Origin: Phyllostachys edulis | Lineage: Eukaryota; Streptophyta; Magnoliopsida; Poales; Poaceae | Direction: 5' to 3' | DNA: 64,000 nt | NCBI GenBank assembly: GCA_036346405.1 | Contig: CM070553.1 | Span: forward strand, 70,521,686 to 70,585,685 | Position numbers and translations under genes: made by a program | In this document: piece after piece, positions 22,045-34,202 of the stretch | Numbering within the stretch: position 1 is the first letter of the stretch | Layout: each line of letters starts with the position of its first letter | Notes under the pieces: generated by a model | Told to the model about the DNA's origin: nothing | Database searches by the model: none | Seen by the model: the letters and a program-made list of their open reading frames with translations, nothing else

Positions 22045-23120
22045 ACTGCCAACCGAAGAAAAAGAAAAGCATAAGCGAGACGCTGAACTTTGGTAGCGTG
22101 AACTTCTAGCTGAGGACCCGGTGCCAAATGTACCTGCCTACCCCAGCGGTGCGGAACCGCTGGGACACGGATTGGACTCGGCGGTGGTTCTACCACACAT
22201 CCCTGGCGGAGGATGGTTTGCAATCTCGGGGCGGGCCGATACGACTTATCGCCAGCCCCGTGATTGATCTTAGCGTGAGGTAGGAGGCCCTCATCCAGCT
22301 TTTGCTGGATGTGACGAAGCGTCTCTCCACCCGGGACCTGGTGGAGGAGTTCTGTGCCTTCAGCATCTAGCCCTTGGCCCAAGATTGGAGTGTGGAGGAC
22401 GGGGCTTCGAAGTCTGGGCACCCGATCCTTACTATTAAAGGACGCGAAGGTGCAGATCTCAGCCTGTCTTTGCTATCTTTTTTTTATGATATACCTTTTG
22501 ATTGCTGTGTTGGTGATGCCTCGGCAGTTGTGCCTATTACCAAGGCGGCCCGTGCCGCAGAGGTGCTTCTGAGCCCATATACGGGTAAAGAGCATTCTAA
22601 GCGCGTCCTTGTGGTGCGGGAGAGTCGGCTCAACCGGGCGTACGCTTCATTGATTCACCTTTTCGAGCGTTCGGACCCGAACGCTAAGAAGAGGAAACGC
22701 GCTCGCCCGGCCGAGGTCAGTGGGCCAGGGCCGATTGCAGTGGTGCTACTGCGTGTTATCGGTCCTCGCGACGTCGGCGGCCCCTCCAAAGTCGCGGAGG
22801 ATGTGGGTCGGCTCGCCAAGAAGTTGGCGGAGGCCGAGGAGCAGATGGAGTCCTCGGGGTCCAGCAGCTCTTCCTCAGATGAGCATGCAGGTTTGGCCGA
22901 GGAGGCCGTTTTGGAGGACGCCACAGGGCGCCCCGAGGCGGAGGTGGCCAAAGCGATGGGCGCGTTCGGCCTGACGGGCGTTGTTATTTGCGAGTCATCC
23001 GGTGATGACACCCCGTCGCGCGTATACGGTGGGGGCGCCGAGGTCACCATGGACACCCCATCTACTCCGGGGTGTGTCGGCGTCGCCGCGGACGCCCCTC
23101 CTGCTCCGTGGTCGCCCATA
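22045..23120 (+). pseudogene. antisense accessory ORF, exon 1 part 2
   Basis: Continuation of the PF04195-type gene after the insertion; 22045 follows the second CGGGC. Up to about 22370 the frame is broken by stops (for example in VNF-stop and FSI-stop-PLAQDW), but TRRWFYHT, RLSTRDLVEEFCA and PLAQDWSVE are readable. From 22374 the frame is open: a GADLSL...FFYDIPFD region, a basic RKR-type patch (AKKRKRARP), then a low-complexity acidic/Ser-rich stretch (SSGSSSSSSDEH). It is interrupted at its splice donor by the solo LTR 23126-26953. Function of the product is unknown. Confidence 0.6.
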
Positions 23121-23125
23121 GGTAA

Positions 23126-26100
23126 TGTAACGTCCCGTTTCTCTTAAGTTTCTTGCCTGGTTTTCAAAATAAAAGTAACCATTTGGCTTTATTGAGAATC
23201 CAAAGCTTAACCTGACGTTTTGAAATCTGGAGAGTTCAATTGGAATTAATTAAACCTTAACTAAGTTCTTTGTTGGTGTTCCTTGCTGTTTGAGCCTCTC
23301 TGTGTGTCCCTGGGTTTGTCTCTTCTCTCTTAACTTCCTTTGTTGGGCTGAATCTCTTTGAGATCCAGACCTCTCTCTTATCTCCCCTCTGTTCGAACCT
23401 CTCCCTTGCTTGGGGTTTTCTGTCAGGACCGGCTCGGGTTTGTGTTTCAAAACCTCTTTGGTTCCCCCAAGCCACGCTTGGTTTTGCTTCTTTGGACCTC
23501 CCGTGGACCTCTCCACGCTCTCTTGGAACCCCCAGAGTTCTCTTGGGCGCTCAGAGCCTCTCTGGACCTCCAGGCGCCCCTTTGTGACCCTCCTAGACCT
23601 CCTCGTGGCTATTTGGACCTCCTTGTGTCCAAATAGACCTCCCTCTGTCCTGCGGACTTTTACTGTGTCCTTCGGACCTTCTTGGCGTCCTTTAATACCT
23701 CCCTTGTTGAGATCTAGCCGCTCAGACCTCCCTTGTTGAGATCTAGGCGCTCGGACCTCCCCTTGTTGAGATCTAGCCGCTCGAGACCTCCCTTGTTGAG
23801 ATCTAGCCGCTCGAGACCTCCCCTTGTTAGATCGGCCATTAGGACCTCCTCTCGGAGATCTTAGCCGTCGAGTCCTCCTTAGTTGGATCCAAAAGTTCCG
23901 ACCTCCTTAGGTCCAAGACCTCCTTAGCGCTTGGACCCATCCTTGACTCTCGTGGTCATCGCTTGAGGCCTTGCCTTCTTAACCTTAGGACCATCCGATG
24001 TGGTTTGGATGGCCCGATCCTAAGAACACGTTAGTTTGGTCGAACGTTCCTATCCTTTTGGGCCTTGATTTCAATCGAGCAGCTCTGCTTTCTTTTGCGT
24101 TTGCCTTTGTTTCGGGACCTCCTCTGGTTTGTTTTGCAAAGACCACCTCCCGGTCCTTCTTTGGTCTTTTTGTAGACCACCCTCCTAAATCAGGATATTC
24201 TGTTGGTGGGACCTCCCTGCACCCTTTGATCTGGACCGTTGAGGTCCTCCCTTGAAATCTTTACCCTTAGACCTCCCTTGTGCAGTCTGGCGTCGAGACC
24301 TCTTCGTTTTGAGCTTTGAGGACCTCTTGTCGGGACCTCCCCTTTGAGTGTCTTGGACCTCTTGCCCAGACCTCACTTGTGGCCTTTGGCGGGGTGACCC
24401 TTGCGGTGGGGCCACCTCTTTGACTTGTGGTGCACCCTTTTGGTGGCCCCACTTGCGGCCCCTCTTCACCTTGTAATTATTTCTCTTGCCTCGAACTCAT
24501 GCGCATTTAATAGGTGTCGGGTCACATTAAATGCAGTCACATCTGAGTACTTTATTCAATTCTTTTAGGGCAAGCCTTGCCCTAGTTGTCCGATGCCTAC
24601 ACCTCCTTGAGTTTTTCCTTGTGGTGCACACTACCCACTCGGCTATATAAAGCACAGGCGGGCCAGCCTTTGTAACTTTGTTGCTCATTTCTTCCTTCCT
24701 GCCTCACTTTCGGTCCTTCCTTGCATAAGACCTTCCCGGAGATCTTTGAGGCTGTGTTAAGCCTCTTGGTTTCCTTTTGGTGAGTTGGTTTGAGTTCTTT
24801 CTGGTTCTTTTGAAGTTCCTTGGCTTAGTGTGGTTTTGCTTAATTGGTTTTCTTGCGACGTGTAGATCACGAGATTGAGGAGATCTTGGACCCGCTCTCT
24901 CTCTTGAAGGCTCTCCATTTGCTTGACCAAGGCAAGCCACAGACCCCTTTGATCATCTTGAACCAAGTTTAAGTAAATGTATTTCGGTTTACTTTATCAT
25001 GCATGGCTATGTTTATATGAAAATGGTTTGGGCTGTAGTTACTTGCCTACTTGCTTGTTATGCCTCCTTCATACCTTGTCTCCATCATGTTGTCATGTTC
25101 ACCTTGTGAGCCTTAGGGTGGATATTTAGTTGGTGTTCTTTGTTATTTGCCAACATGGGGGACCGTGGTCTTTATAGCCTTGCTTAGAATCGTGGTTCGA
25201 GCGTATCATGCTTCATCTCTAATAATCTTGACTAATAAATATGAAATGTGTGGTGGTACTATTGTTGGCGACTATGGCGGGACGCCTAAGTTTGTGTTGG
25301 TGTGGTGTGAGATCACTTGGTTAAAAACTATTGTGCCAAGGCGGGTGGTCTTTTGGCATGGGTTAATACAAATGGTTTCTTTGAGGCAAGAAGGTAGGGA
25401 GTGAGTAGTGGGTGCTATGCATAGCTGGGTTTGTGGAAGTCTTGCCTTAGCACGATTAAGGACTTCACTTTGTGTGCATTGAATCTGGGCCAAGCGATTG
25501 CAACCACAAGATCATTTTATGGGAATAGTGCAGGCTGAATAATTAGCAATGGGTTGGCTTGGGGCTGTTGTGGTTGGCGTGTTATTCGTTGGCGCAGAGG
25601 GCACCCCATAACCTGCGGACTTCTAGACCACGGGGAGGATTGTGAAACCTTAGCGGGCGGCCGAGTCGATTCAAAGCTTTGTAAAGGCCTTGCGCGCTCT
25701 CTAGGCTGCTCACCTTAGGAAGTGAGCAAGGGTGGTGGAACCCGTCCGCTAGAGATCGTGGATTGTGGGTAAAGTTGTACACCTCTGCGAGTGTAAAGAT
25801 CTATTCGAATAGCCAAGTCCTTGGTCATGGACATGCTCGATGAAATGGTGCAAGGGTAGTTGTTTCAAAAGCTTGTGCCCTTTGGACACTTCAGCGAGAT
25901 GCCTTGGCTTTGCCTCGAAGAGACCTTGGCCGGCTCGAGAGGGGTCAAGGTTGGCTCGGGTAGTGGTCGGGGTTGGTTTGGACCTCTGGAGTGGGTGCTC
26001 TGGAGTGGGTTTTGGGTAAGGACTTGGTCACGGGTGTGGCCAGGAACTCCTTCATTTTTGGTTGTGGTTGTGAGTTGGTGCTCACCCCACCTTTTAAACA

Positions 26101-26953
26101 TCAAAAGTATTATGTACTATGGTTTTACCTTCTTTGCTTTTCAATCTATTACTATTTTTATTGTTCAAATTTGGCTTTATAAACTAACCATCTGACTCTC
26201 CATTGGTAAGTCCTTGCATGAATATTATTGCATCTTTGCTCTCTGTGACTTCTTGAGTACATTCCAAGTACTCATGGCTTAAGCCATGTCATGATTATGA
26301 AGATGACCAAATGCGAGGCGGTCTGCAGACCTCTTGAGGAGGAGTTCTTGACGGCTAAGTTGCCTAGGGCGTCCTCCACCCGACGACTTTGTGGTGCTTG
26401 TTGGATGGCTTTTGCGTGTTACGTGTTTGAGCCCTAGAAGCTCCTTGTTGCCGATTGTAAGTCCCGTTGGTGTTGTAAGCCCTCGTTGGCGAGACCTCTT
26501 GTTAACAAGCTTGGACATAAGGTCCTATTATATAAAGTTTAATTTATGCGCTTCATCTCTGTTTGACCTCGTGGTTGTGGTATTGGCTTGTGTTCTTGTG
26601 CGGGCTAGCTCTGTTGTCACAGGGACTAGCTCGGATGCAGGCGGGGACCACCAGAGGTCCCGGGACTTAGCTTGGGAGGTCTGCGGACCTCTCTTAGTGA
26701 TGTGCTGGAGGTGCTCTGAAGCGGATGGCGGCCACGACCTCCGGGAGGTCTTCAAGACCTCTGGGAGGTCGATGGCGACCAAGACCTCGAGGAGGTCCGC
26801 AAGACCTCCTGGGAGGTCCTGGCAGACCTCCTCGGTAAGGCTCCATGCGGTGCTACCACATCTTTCCGTGGTGACTTCGCAGCAAAAAAAAAGAGAGAAA
26901 AAAAAATGGTCTTCCCGGACCTCTTGCGGTACATCACGGGGTGGGTCGTCACA
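23126..26953 (+). mobile_element. solo LTR, third Tekay-like family
   Basis: Begins TGTAACGTCCCG, ends GGGTCGTCACA, flanked by GGTAA at 23121-23125 and 26954-26958; 3.83 kb with no internal domain. It has GACCTCC arrays (about 23570-24460 and 26640-26830), TATA at about 24643, a GC-donor block CAAG|GCAAGC at about 24930, the CTATTCGAATAG block (about 25800) and H2 (26255-26273). It inserted at the exon-intron border of the accessory gene. Confidence 0.9.
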
Positions 26954-26954
26954 G

Positions 26955-27010
26955 GTAACTCTGTCTGTATGATGTTAATTTGTTGGCCTAATCCTTGCTC
27001 GTCCGTGCAG
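26955..27010 (+). other. candidate intron of the antisense accessory gene
   Basis: GTAACT at the 5-prime end and GTGCAG at the 3-prime end, 56 bp. Removing it (with the solo LTR) joins ATA G to AG GTG and keeps the frame open across the junction, which supports splicing. It is short for a plant intron. Confidence 0.45.
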
Positions 27011-27373
27011 AGGTGGCTGACAATCCGAGTAGGGTAGTCGACGGGGAGCCTAAATCTGATGGGGATGCTACGGCCGATAATGGCGCAGCTGGCTCTGTGG
27101 GCTCTGGGGCTCTCCGCCCGTCGACGCCTGCTATGATTGCCGCGGGCACCATGGACGTCCTCCCCATGTGCAACACGGACTTCAAGGTTAGCCGTGGCGC
27201 CGCTACGGTATGCGAGGCGGTGGGAGACTTCGTTTCTTCGCCCCACCTTCCAAAGTTCTTCAAAAAGATGACCCTGAGGGACATGCTCCGGAGCGTTGAG
27301 GCGAACGCTGTGAAGGATTGTGGGTGCTCTACGACCACCCTGTTTGTTCTGCTTGCTTTTTTTTCTAGGGGGA
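27011..27373 (+). pseudogene. antisense accessory ORF, exon 2
   Basis: Open frame continuing in phase from the upstream exon: EVADNPSRVVDG, an Ala/Gly/Ser-rich linker, then a more ordered C-terminal part (FVSSPHLPKFFKKMTLRDMLRSVEANA). The frame runs into the tandem array at about 27366 and stops at 27406-27408; the original end is uncertain. No stop occurs inside this exon. Confidence 0.5.
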
Positions 27374-27965
27374 GGCGAAGCCTCACGCCGTCCCCAATAC
27401 TTTTTTAGATAGGGCTCCGTGGAGCCCTAACTCTCTCTCTGTCTTTTTTTGGCGAGGGGGACGCGAAGCCTTGCACCGTCCCCTGTACTTTTTTTTAGAT
27501 AGGGCTCTGTGGAGCCCTAACTCTCTTTCTTCTAGGGGGAGGTGAAGCCTCGCACCGTCCCCCATACTTTTTTAGATAGGGCTCTGTGGAGCCCTAACTC
27601 TCCCTTTTTGTTTGCGAGGGGGAGGTGTAGCCTCGCGCCGTCCCTCATACTTTTTTAGATAGGGCTCCGTGGAGCCCTAACTCTTTTTTTCTAGGGGGAG
27701 GCGAAGCCTCGCGCCGTCCCCCATACTTTTTTAGATAGGGCTCCATGGAGCCCTAACTCTCTCTCTCTTTTTTTTGCGAGGGGGAGGCTAAGCCTCGTAC
27801 CGTCTCCCATACTTTTTTTAGATAGGACTTCGTGGAGCCCTAACTCTCTTTTTGCTAGGGGGAGGCGAAGCCTCGCGCAATCCCCCATACTTTTTTAGAT
27901 AGGGCTCCGTGGAGCCCTAACTCCTTTTTTTTGCGAGGGGGAGGCGAAGATCGACGCCGTCCCCA
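27366..27965. repeat. dimeric tandem array, 76-90 bp units
   Basis: About eight units. The landmark AGGGCTC (or variant) recurs at 27411, 27501, 27578, 27661, 27737, 27824 and 27901. Units alternate between a CTAGGGGG start and a GCGAGGGGG start, giving a higher-order dimer of about 163 bp. Each unit carries an inverted repeat (TAGGGCTCC and GGAGCCCTA around two bases). Confidence 0.85.
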
Positions 27966-28003
27966 CTAGTGCACTTCGGGGAACCCTTCGCACCGGGGTT
28001 AGC

Positions 28004-31000
28004 TGTAACATCCCAAATGTATAATTAGGGTTATTCAAGTATAATTATATGTGTAGAAATTAAAACTTTTTCTCACATCTTGAAAACCCCTAATATCTTA
28101 TGTAATTCTTGTCCAAGAGTCGTGTAATCCAAAAACACAAAGCTCTTGTTGACCAAAAGTCAAACTCATTTTCCAGTTGTCTAAATCTTGTGCCAAACCT
28201 TTGGACTATATTTTCCTTGGTCCCAAAACTGATGTGGGACCCCTCTGAAAAATATCACAAGTTGTAAAACTAGTTTGATAAATTTTGGAGGTAAAACAAT
28301 CCTTTAAACAACCTTAACGAATTTCCTGAGAAAAATGCATTGCATAATAATCTCTGGAAATTTTATGCAAGGTTAATCTCATTGTCAGCAAGCTCCATTT
28401 AAAATTTCATCAAATTTGGAGTTCAATTGCTATCTCAAATAATTCTGCTAAGTTTCAATTTGTTAAAAACTAAATTTAAAAGCCTACCTTGTTCCTTGGG
28501 CTAGCCACTTGGCAAAGTAGGTCCGACCAGCAGGTATACGCACCCAGAGACCTCTTCTCCACCTTGAGCAGGTCGCACCGTTGGATTTACATCCAACCGC
28601 CACGACCTCCTCATGATCAACACAGCAAAGACCTCCTCACCTCACGAGTCATAACCGTTGGATCAAAGATCACGGTCATGACCTCCACATGTGTTAAACC
28701 GCAAAGACCTCCCTTGATATCTATCACCTTGTCTAGGTCATAGCCCTTGGATTTACATCCAACCGCTCGACCTCCCCTCCTTTTAAGCTAAGCAAACTTC
28801 CCACCTACATGAGGTCACACCATTGGATCAAAAATCCATGGTCGCGACCTCCTCCTCTTAAGCTAACTATCGACCTCCCTTTGCACTCATCGAGGTCGTG
28901 GCCGTTGGATCGAGATCCAGCGACCCCGACCTCCCTCAAAATATCCAGCGCACAAGACCTCCCTATCTCATGTTGTGCACCGTTGGATTAAAATCCACGA
29001 TCACGACCTCCTCCTGGTCTCATCGCATCCAGATCTCCAGCGCAAGACGTGAGGTCGTTGCCCTTAGATCTAAATCCAAAGGCCATGATCTCCCGGGTGT
29101 GTTGTGCAAGCTCAAGACCTCCTTTGCGCCACGTGCGAGGCTCAGGACCTCCCCTGTTTTGATCACCACCGTTGGATCAAAATCCAAAGGTCTTGACCTC
29201 CCTCGCACTTCACGCAAAGCCTCAAGACCTCCCTTTGGTTGTGTGCCCTTGGATTTTAATCCAAAGGCCATGACCTCCCCTCATGTCTTATGTTCACGTG
29301 CGGTTAAGACCTCACAGAGGTCCTTGACTGTTGGATGGAGATCAACGCTTTGGACCTCTGTCCTATTTCCCCACGTCGCTTACACATTAAGGAAATCGGA
29401 GGCCACGACCTCCCATCCTTGATCGTGTGGTGGGACCTCCTCCCGATCATTTAGGCGTAACGGTTCAAAAACCACATCGGAGGGCAGGACCTCCCGTGGG
29501 CTTATCCAATGGTCAAAATGACCTCCCTGTTCTTCTCCTTCCTTTGGTCACGCATGCGTGTTTATGAGCGATGGAGTTAATGCCCGGCTTTGTCCACGTG
29601 TACTTATAACAACTCTTTCTTGACCGCATTAAATCTTGGTCGACCTTCGCCTCTCTGGTCGGCCACAGACACGCCATTTGTGTCAACTTTACATCTTGTC
29701 CAATGCCCTAGACCGTGCCATGGGCTAAGCTCACCATGAGCTTAGCCGATGGTCCATGACCTCTGTGCCTTACAGTATAAAGCCTCCCCCACTTGTCTGC
29801 GTTGGCTTCCTTTGCACACCATCGTTCCTTGGCTTACACCCGGTGTTGTGAGCTCTAAACCACCAAAGCTTCCTTGGCGCCATTCTTTGGAGCTTGAAGC
29901 CCCTCGGTGGGCAAGGGTCATTGGAGATTTCTTCTCCTCTCCTTGCTTCCATTTGTGCCTTCCCTTTGGGACCAAGACCCTAACTTGTTTTGGTTTGGGC
30001 ATTCTGAGAGGTGGACAAAGGGGATCTTGGAGCTGGAGCATGGCCGTGGAGCAATCTCATCTTCCTCGGCTCGGTCTTCACCTTCCTCCACTTCCCAAAG
30101 ACCTTAGGACCTCCAGTACCTCCTTAGTCCCTTAGGCTGCTGGCACCCGCATGTATGCATGTTGCGGAGCTTATATTTGGCGCGCGCTTGAATGTCGCAT
30201 GAGCTTCCCTTTTCGTTTTTCGGTTTTGGCCGTCTTGGCCTTCATTTTGCCCTCTCGGCTCGCCCGGCGTTCAAAACCGTCGTCGCCGTTGAGAGGAGGT
30301 CCGTTGAGTGCGCATGGTTATTGCGGACCGCGGTACCGATTGATGTCGCCATGAGGTCTACATCGCCGGGAGAACCAAATCCTTGAGCTCGGGTCTTTGT
30401 CGGACACGGCGGCACCGTTGTCGTTCTTAGGACGAGGATTCGCCGTGTTTAAGCGGTCATCAAATGCTCAATCTACGCAATCATTGGATGTGTCGTGAGG
30501 TCCTTAAATCCGCCATTTATTGTGCGCAATTAAGGCCTCCGCCTGGACCTCCTCGTTGTCCGCGCATTTATTCCATGTCCGCGGCGTGGTCGTGAGCTCG
30601 GGGCGTCCATGACCTCCTCAGGAGATCTGGGCGTCCAAGACCTCCCTTGCGCGATCGTGGCCGTCGAGACCTCCACGGAGATCTGTGGCGTTAGGACCTC
30701 CTTAGGACCTCCCTAGGTTATCTCGGTGCTCTTGACCTCCCGGGTAGATCTTGACCGTCAAGGTCCTCCCTCGACGATCTCCGAACCATCGAGGACCTCC
30801 TTGGAACATCTGGACCGTCCCAGGACCTCCCCCGTGAGGTCTTGGCGATGTAGATCTTCCTTGGGAGATCTTGATAGTTTAGATCTTCCTTTGGAAGATC
30901 TCACCGTTGAGGACCTCCCTTTAGATCTGGGTCCGTCTTGGTCCGTTGGATTCTCCATCTCGGCCACGACCTCCCTCACCTCGCGCATGTGCGTTGCTAG

Positions 31001-33490
31001 GAGGTCCAGACCTCTGGACCTCATGGCGCGTGTGCGTTACCTCTGGGAGGTCTCGAGCCGTTAGATCTATGATCTGTGGCTCACGTCCTCCCATGCCTTT
31101 GTGATTTTTAGAAATTCGGTGAACTCTTAATTATAAACTGAAATAAGGTATAAACTTTAGAATCTCATATCTTTGTCGTTTCAAATCCAACTGAGGTCAT
31201 TCAAATTGTGTTAGCTCTGACTTGAACTTGACTTTAATCCAAAAATGATTGTAAGTTGAGTTCAGCTCCAGAGCACAGTTTATATTAGATTTTAAAACCA
31301 ACTTTAAATATACACTTAAATCAATGCTTAACTTGTAAAATACATAACTAATGCTCTTTAGATTATTTTTGAGTGAGACCAACTTGGCTGGTTTCCTCCA
31401 TTAATGGTCTTACTATGAACATTAGTTTTGAGCATGTTGCTGTTGTAGAAATGAGGACTTGTGCATTATAATTTTGTTCAAGTTCTTGTTTTTGAAAATT
31501 TGTAGAGAGTGCAATATAGCTCCAAATGAGATGAACTCAATGATGTTATTCATCTCATGAGGTGCTGGTTTTACAGTAAAAATTTCAGCTTCACTACTGT
31601 TCTAGAAATTGTTGCCTCATAATTAAATTAGTGAATAGTGCAGTTTAGTATTTTAGGGGCTGAGCAGAATTCTTTTGCTCATAACTTTTGCATTGAGAAT
31701 CCAAATCAATTGGTTCTTGTTGCAAAATTCCCTAAAAATCACCCTCTTGCTTCTGTAGAAAATTCAGCGAATTTGGAGTTCGTTTGTTGTGCTGTCTTTG
31801 TTGTGTTTCGTCGTTCTTATCGGTTCTTTCTCGCTTTTCCGTTAGGCTTCGACATTTGTGGCGATCCCGAGAGTGACCCTCTGCCACCACTTGGCCAGCA
31901 ACATCAAGGCAAGCAGTTTGATCATTTCCATGATTGTCCCATTACTTTAAAGCTTAATATATTGTTTTACTTCTATGTATGCATGCTACTTTGTGTTAAA
32001 TGTCGCTAGCAATCCTATAGTTGCATAATCTGTAGGAATTGTTTATCCTCTACTACCATGAGCCTAGGTTATTGGCTGTGGTTTGAGCTCGTTGGATGAG
32101 CTCTTATCACTTAGTAGTTTCGATTTAAATTGCTTAGACATGCTTAGTTATCGGTAGAAATGGGCGATCATCGACTTAGTCGATGGTCTTGATCACTCAA
32201 AACTGATTATTACTCCTATATGTCCAGCACTTGTGCTTTGATTTAATTGTAAAATCAAAACTGAAAATAAAAGATTGATTTAGACTTGGGCATATTGGAT
32301 GGATGGTGTGGTTTTTGGATGTGGTGGTATGCCTGAGTCAACAAGGACCGAATTCTTGCGCCATTGATCCAAGCAATTTTTATATAACCACACGAGGGGC
32401 ATATGGAACCCTCTTGACTAAGTACTTTGGGCGGTGTTAATTGGGGTCGCTCGGTTGGTGTGTTTTAAAGATAAAATATGTGTGTGATGTGGGAGGAGCA
32501 TTAGCTTCCGGAAGGTTGTGTGATGTCTCCTTCTCCCGTGGGTTGTGCGACTTCGAATTAGCATTGTCCATTGGAAATATCTCGAGGACTTAGCCGTCTT
32601 GGCATACCAAAGGTAGTGTGCCTAATGGAAAGGCGGTCTGACGTGTGGGTACAGTGGTACACCCCTGCAGGGATAAAACTATTCGAATAGCCTCGTCCTA
32701 GGTTATGGACACGCTTGGTTATTTCCCGTAAGAATTAGACTTCAACCTTTAATTAAAACTTGACATGGTTGGTATGAACGGGGAGTTCATGCTATTGTTG
32801 TGGTGACTATTGGGTTAGTCACTTCTAGGTTGATCTTGTTGTTGTTACTATGTTTTTTTCTCGTTGTTACTTCAACATTTAAAAATGCTTTGCCAAATTG
32901 CCTTCAATCTATTATGTTATTGCAAATAAATGTTGCTTTATTCTAAAATGAGTCCAAAGCCTCATCCACTTAAATAAAGCTTGCATGTAGCTATTTATAG
33001 TTCTGTTATCTCACACGTAAGTCTTGCGGAGTACTTTATGTACTCATCCGCGCGTGGTTGTGGCAATTTTGTGGCTTTTGTTGCAGAGGAAGAAGGAGAG
33101 CTCCAAGAGCCTCTCTTTTGCGCTTCGTGTTGCGCTTTCTTGACGACTAGCTTGGCGGTCCGTCGAGATGCCTAGGGTTAAGGCACACCGATTGGCTTTG
33201 TGTTATAGCCATCTTTATGGCACTTTTGCTTCATTGTTGTCTCTTTAGAACTGTTGTTATTTGGCCTAAGGGCCCCTCTTTTGTAATAACCTATCCTTAT
33301 TTATATTAACTTTTAGTTTGTTGCTTATGTACTATGTGTTGTATGGAATTGATACATTCTTTTGTTGTGAGGTATGTATACTGCATTCTGGGAAGTATAC
33401 ATCTCTCGAGACCGGGTTTATTTGGTTGATAATACTAGGGTCAATTGGATGACTAAGTATTATGAGCCTAATAAACGTCGGGTGCTCACA
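28004..33490 (+). mobile_element. solo LTR (5.49 kb), same family as 58780-63905
   Basis: Begins TGTAACATCCCAAATG, ends GGGTGCTCACA, with TTAGC at 27999-28003 and 33491-33495. It separates the two tandem arrays of the Tat element. Landmarks: GACCTCC arrays, TATA near 29777, donor after 31147, candidate exon 31846-31908, H1 32166-32188, ATTCGAATAG block about 32686, H2 33029-33045, acceptor ending 33086. The second micro-ORF exon has a one-base loss before its conserved stop (33148-33150). Confidence 0.92.
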
Positions 33491-33499
33491 TTAGCCTTG

Positions 33500-34066
33500 T
33501 GCGTCGTCTTCGTTTGGATATTGATGCTTGCGGAGGGCATCGGTGCGCACCGGTGCTAAAGGCCATGCGCGGTGTCATTGTTTATACACTCGTGCCTGCG
33601 GAGGGCACAAGTGTGCACCGGGGTCGAAGGCCATGCGCGATGCGGTGTCCTCGTTTATACACTCGCGCCTGCGGAGGGCACCGGTGTGCATCAGGGCCGA
33701 AGGCCATGCGCAGTGTCTTCGTTTATACACTCACGCCTGCGGAGGGCACCGGTGTGCACCGGGGCCGAAGGCCATGCACGGTGTCTTAGTTTATACACTC
33801 GCACCTGCGGAGGGCACTGGTGTGCACCGGGGCCAAAGGCCATGCACGGTGTCTTCGTTTATACACTCGAGCCTGCGGAGGGCACCGGTGTACACTGGGG
33901 CCGAAGGCCATGCGCGGTGTCTTCGTTTATACACTTGCGCCTGTGGAGGGCATCGGTGTGCACCGGGGCCAAAGTCCATGCACGGTGTCTTCGTTTATAC
34001 ACTCGTGCCTGTGAAGGGCATCAGTGTGCACCGGGGTCGAAGGCCATGCGCGGTGTCTTCGTTTAT
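33500..34066. repeat. 68-bp tandem array (eight units)
   Basis: The landmark GGCCATGC recurs at 33561, 33629, 33702, 33770, 33838, 33906, 33974 (as GTCCATGC) and 34042: spacing 68 except one 73. Because 68 is not a multiple of three and units lack stops, all plus frames look open for up to 216 codons; I treat those as artefacts. It lies between the stop of Tat pol and the other array. Confidence 0.9.
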
Positions 34067-34202
34067 GGTGCTCGTTGAGTGGTGCGCGTTTTGTTCATTA
34101 TGCGGGGACAAATGCCCAAAAGCATACATGCGTTTGTACACGCCCCCCTGGCCCTGGCTGGGCCGGTGCGGTGAGTGATTGGCTAGGCGCAGCTGGGTTT
34201 GT

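Noticed and set aside
22655..23119. 154-codon minus-strand ORF
   Set aside because: Shadow of the accessory ORF on the plus strand, which has the recognisable family sequence.
27383..27888. Minus-strand ORFs with repeated GLHRALSKK-like peptides
   Set aside because: Readings of the dimeric tandem array; period varies and frames are not maintained.
31638..32009. 123-codon ORF in the LTR, with similar frames at 51560-51925 and 7968-8174
   Set aside because: It reads through the putative intron 1 end, exon and GC donor. Similarity between copies is at DNA level among close siblings and the frame is not kept in other subfamilies outside the exon part, which I report as the spliced micro-ORF instead.
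33499..34178. Long open frames (up to 216 codons) with CGGHRCAP-like repeats
   Set aside because: They are the 68-bp array read in three phases; 68 is not a multiple of three and the unit has no stops, so openness carries no coding signal.
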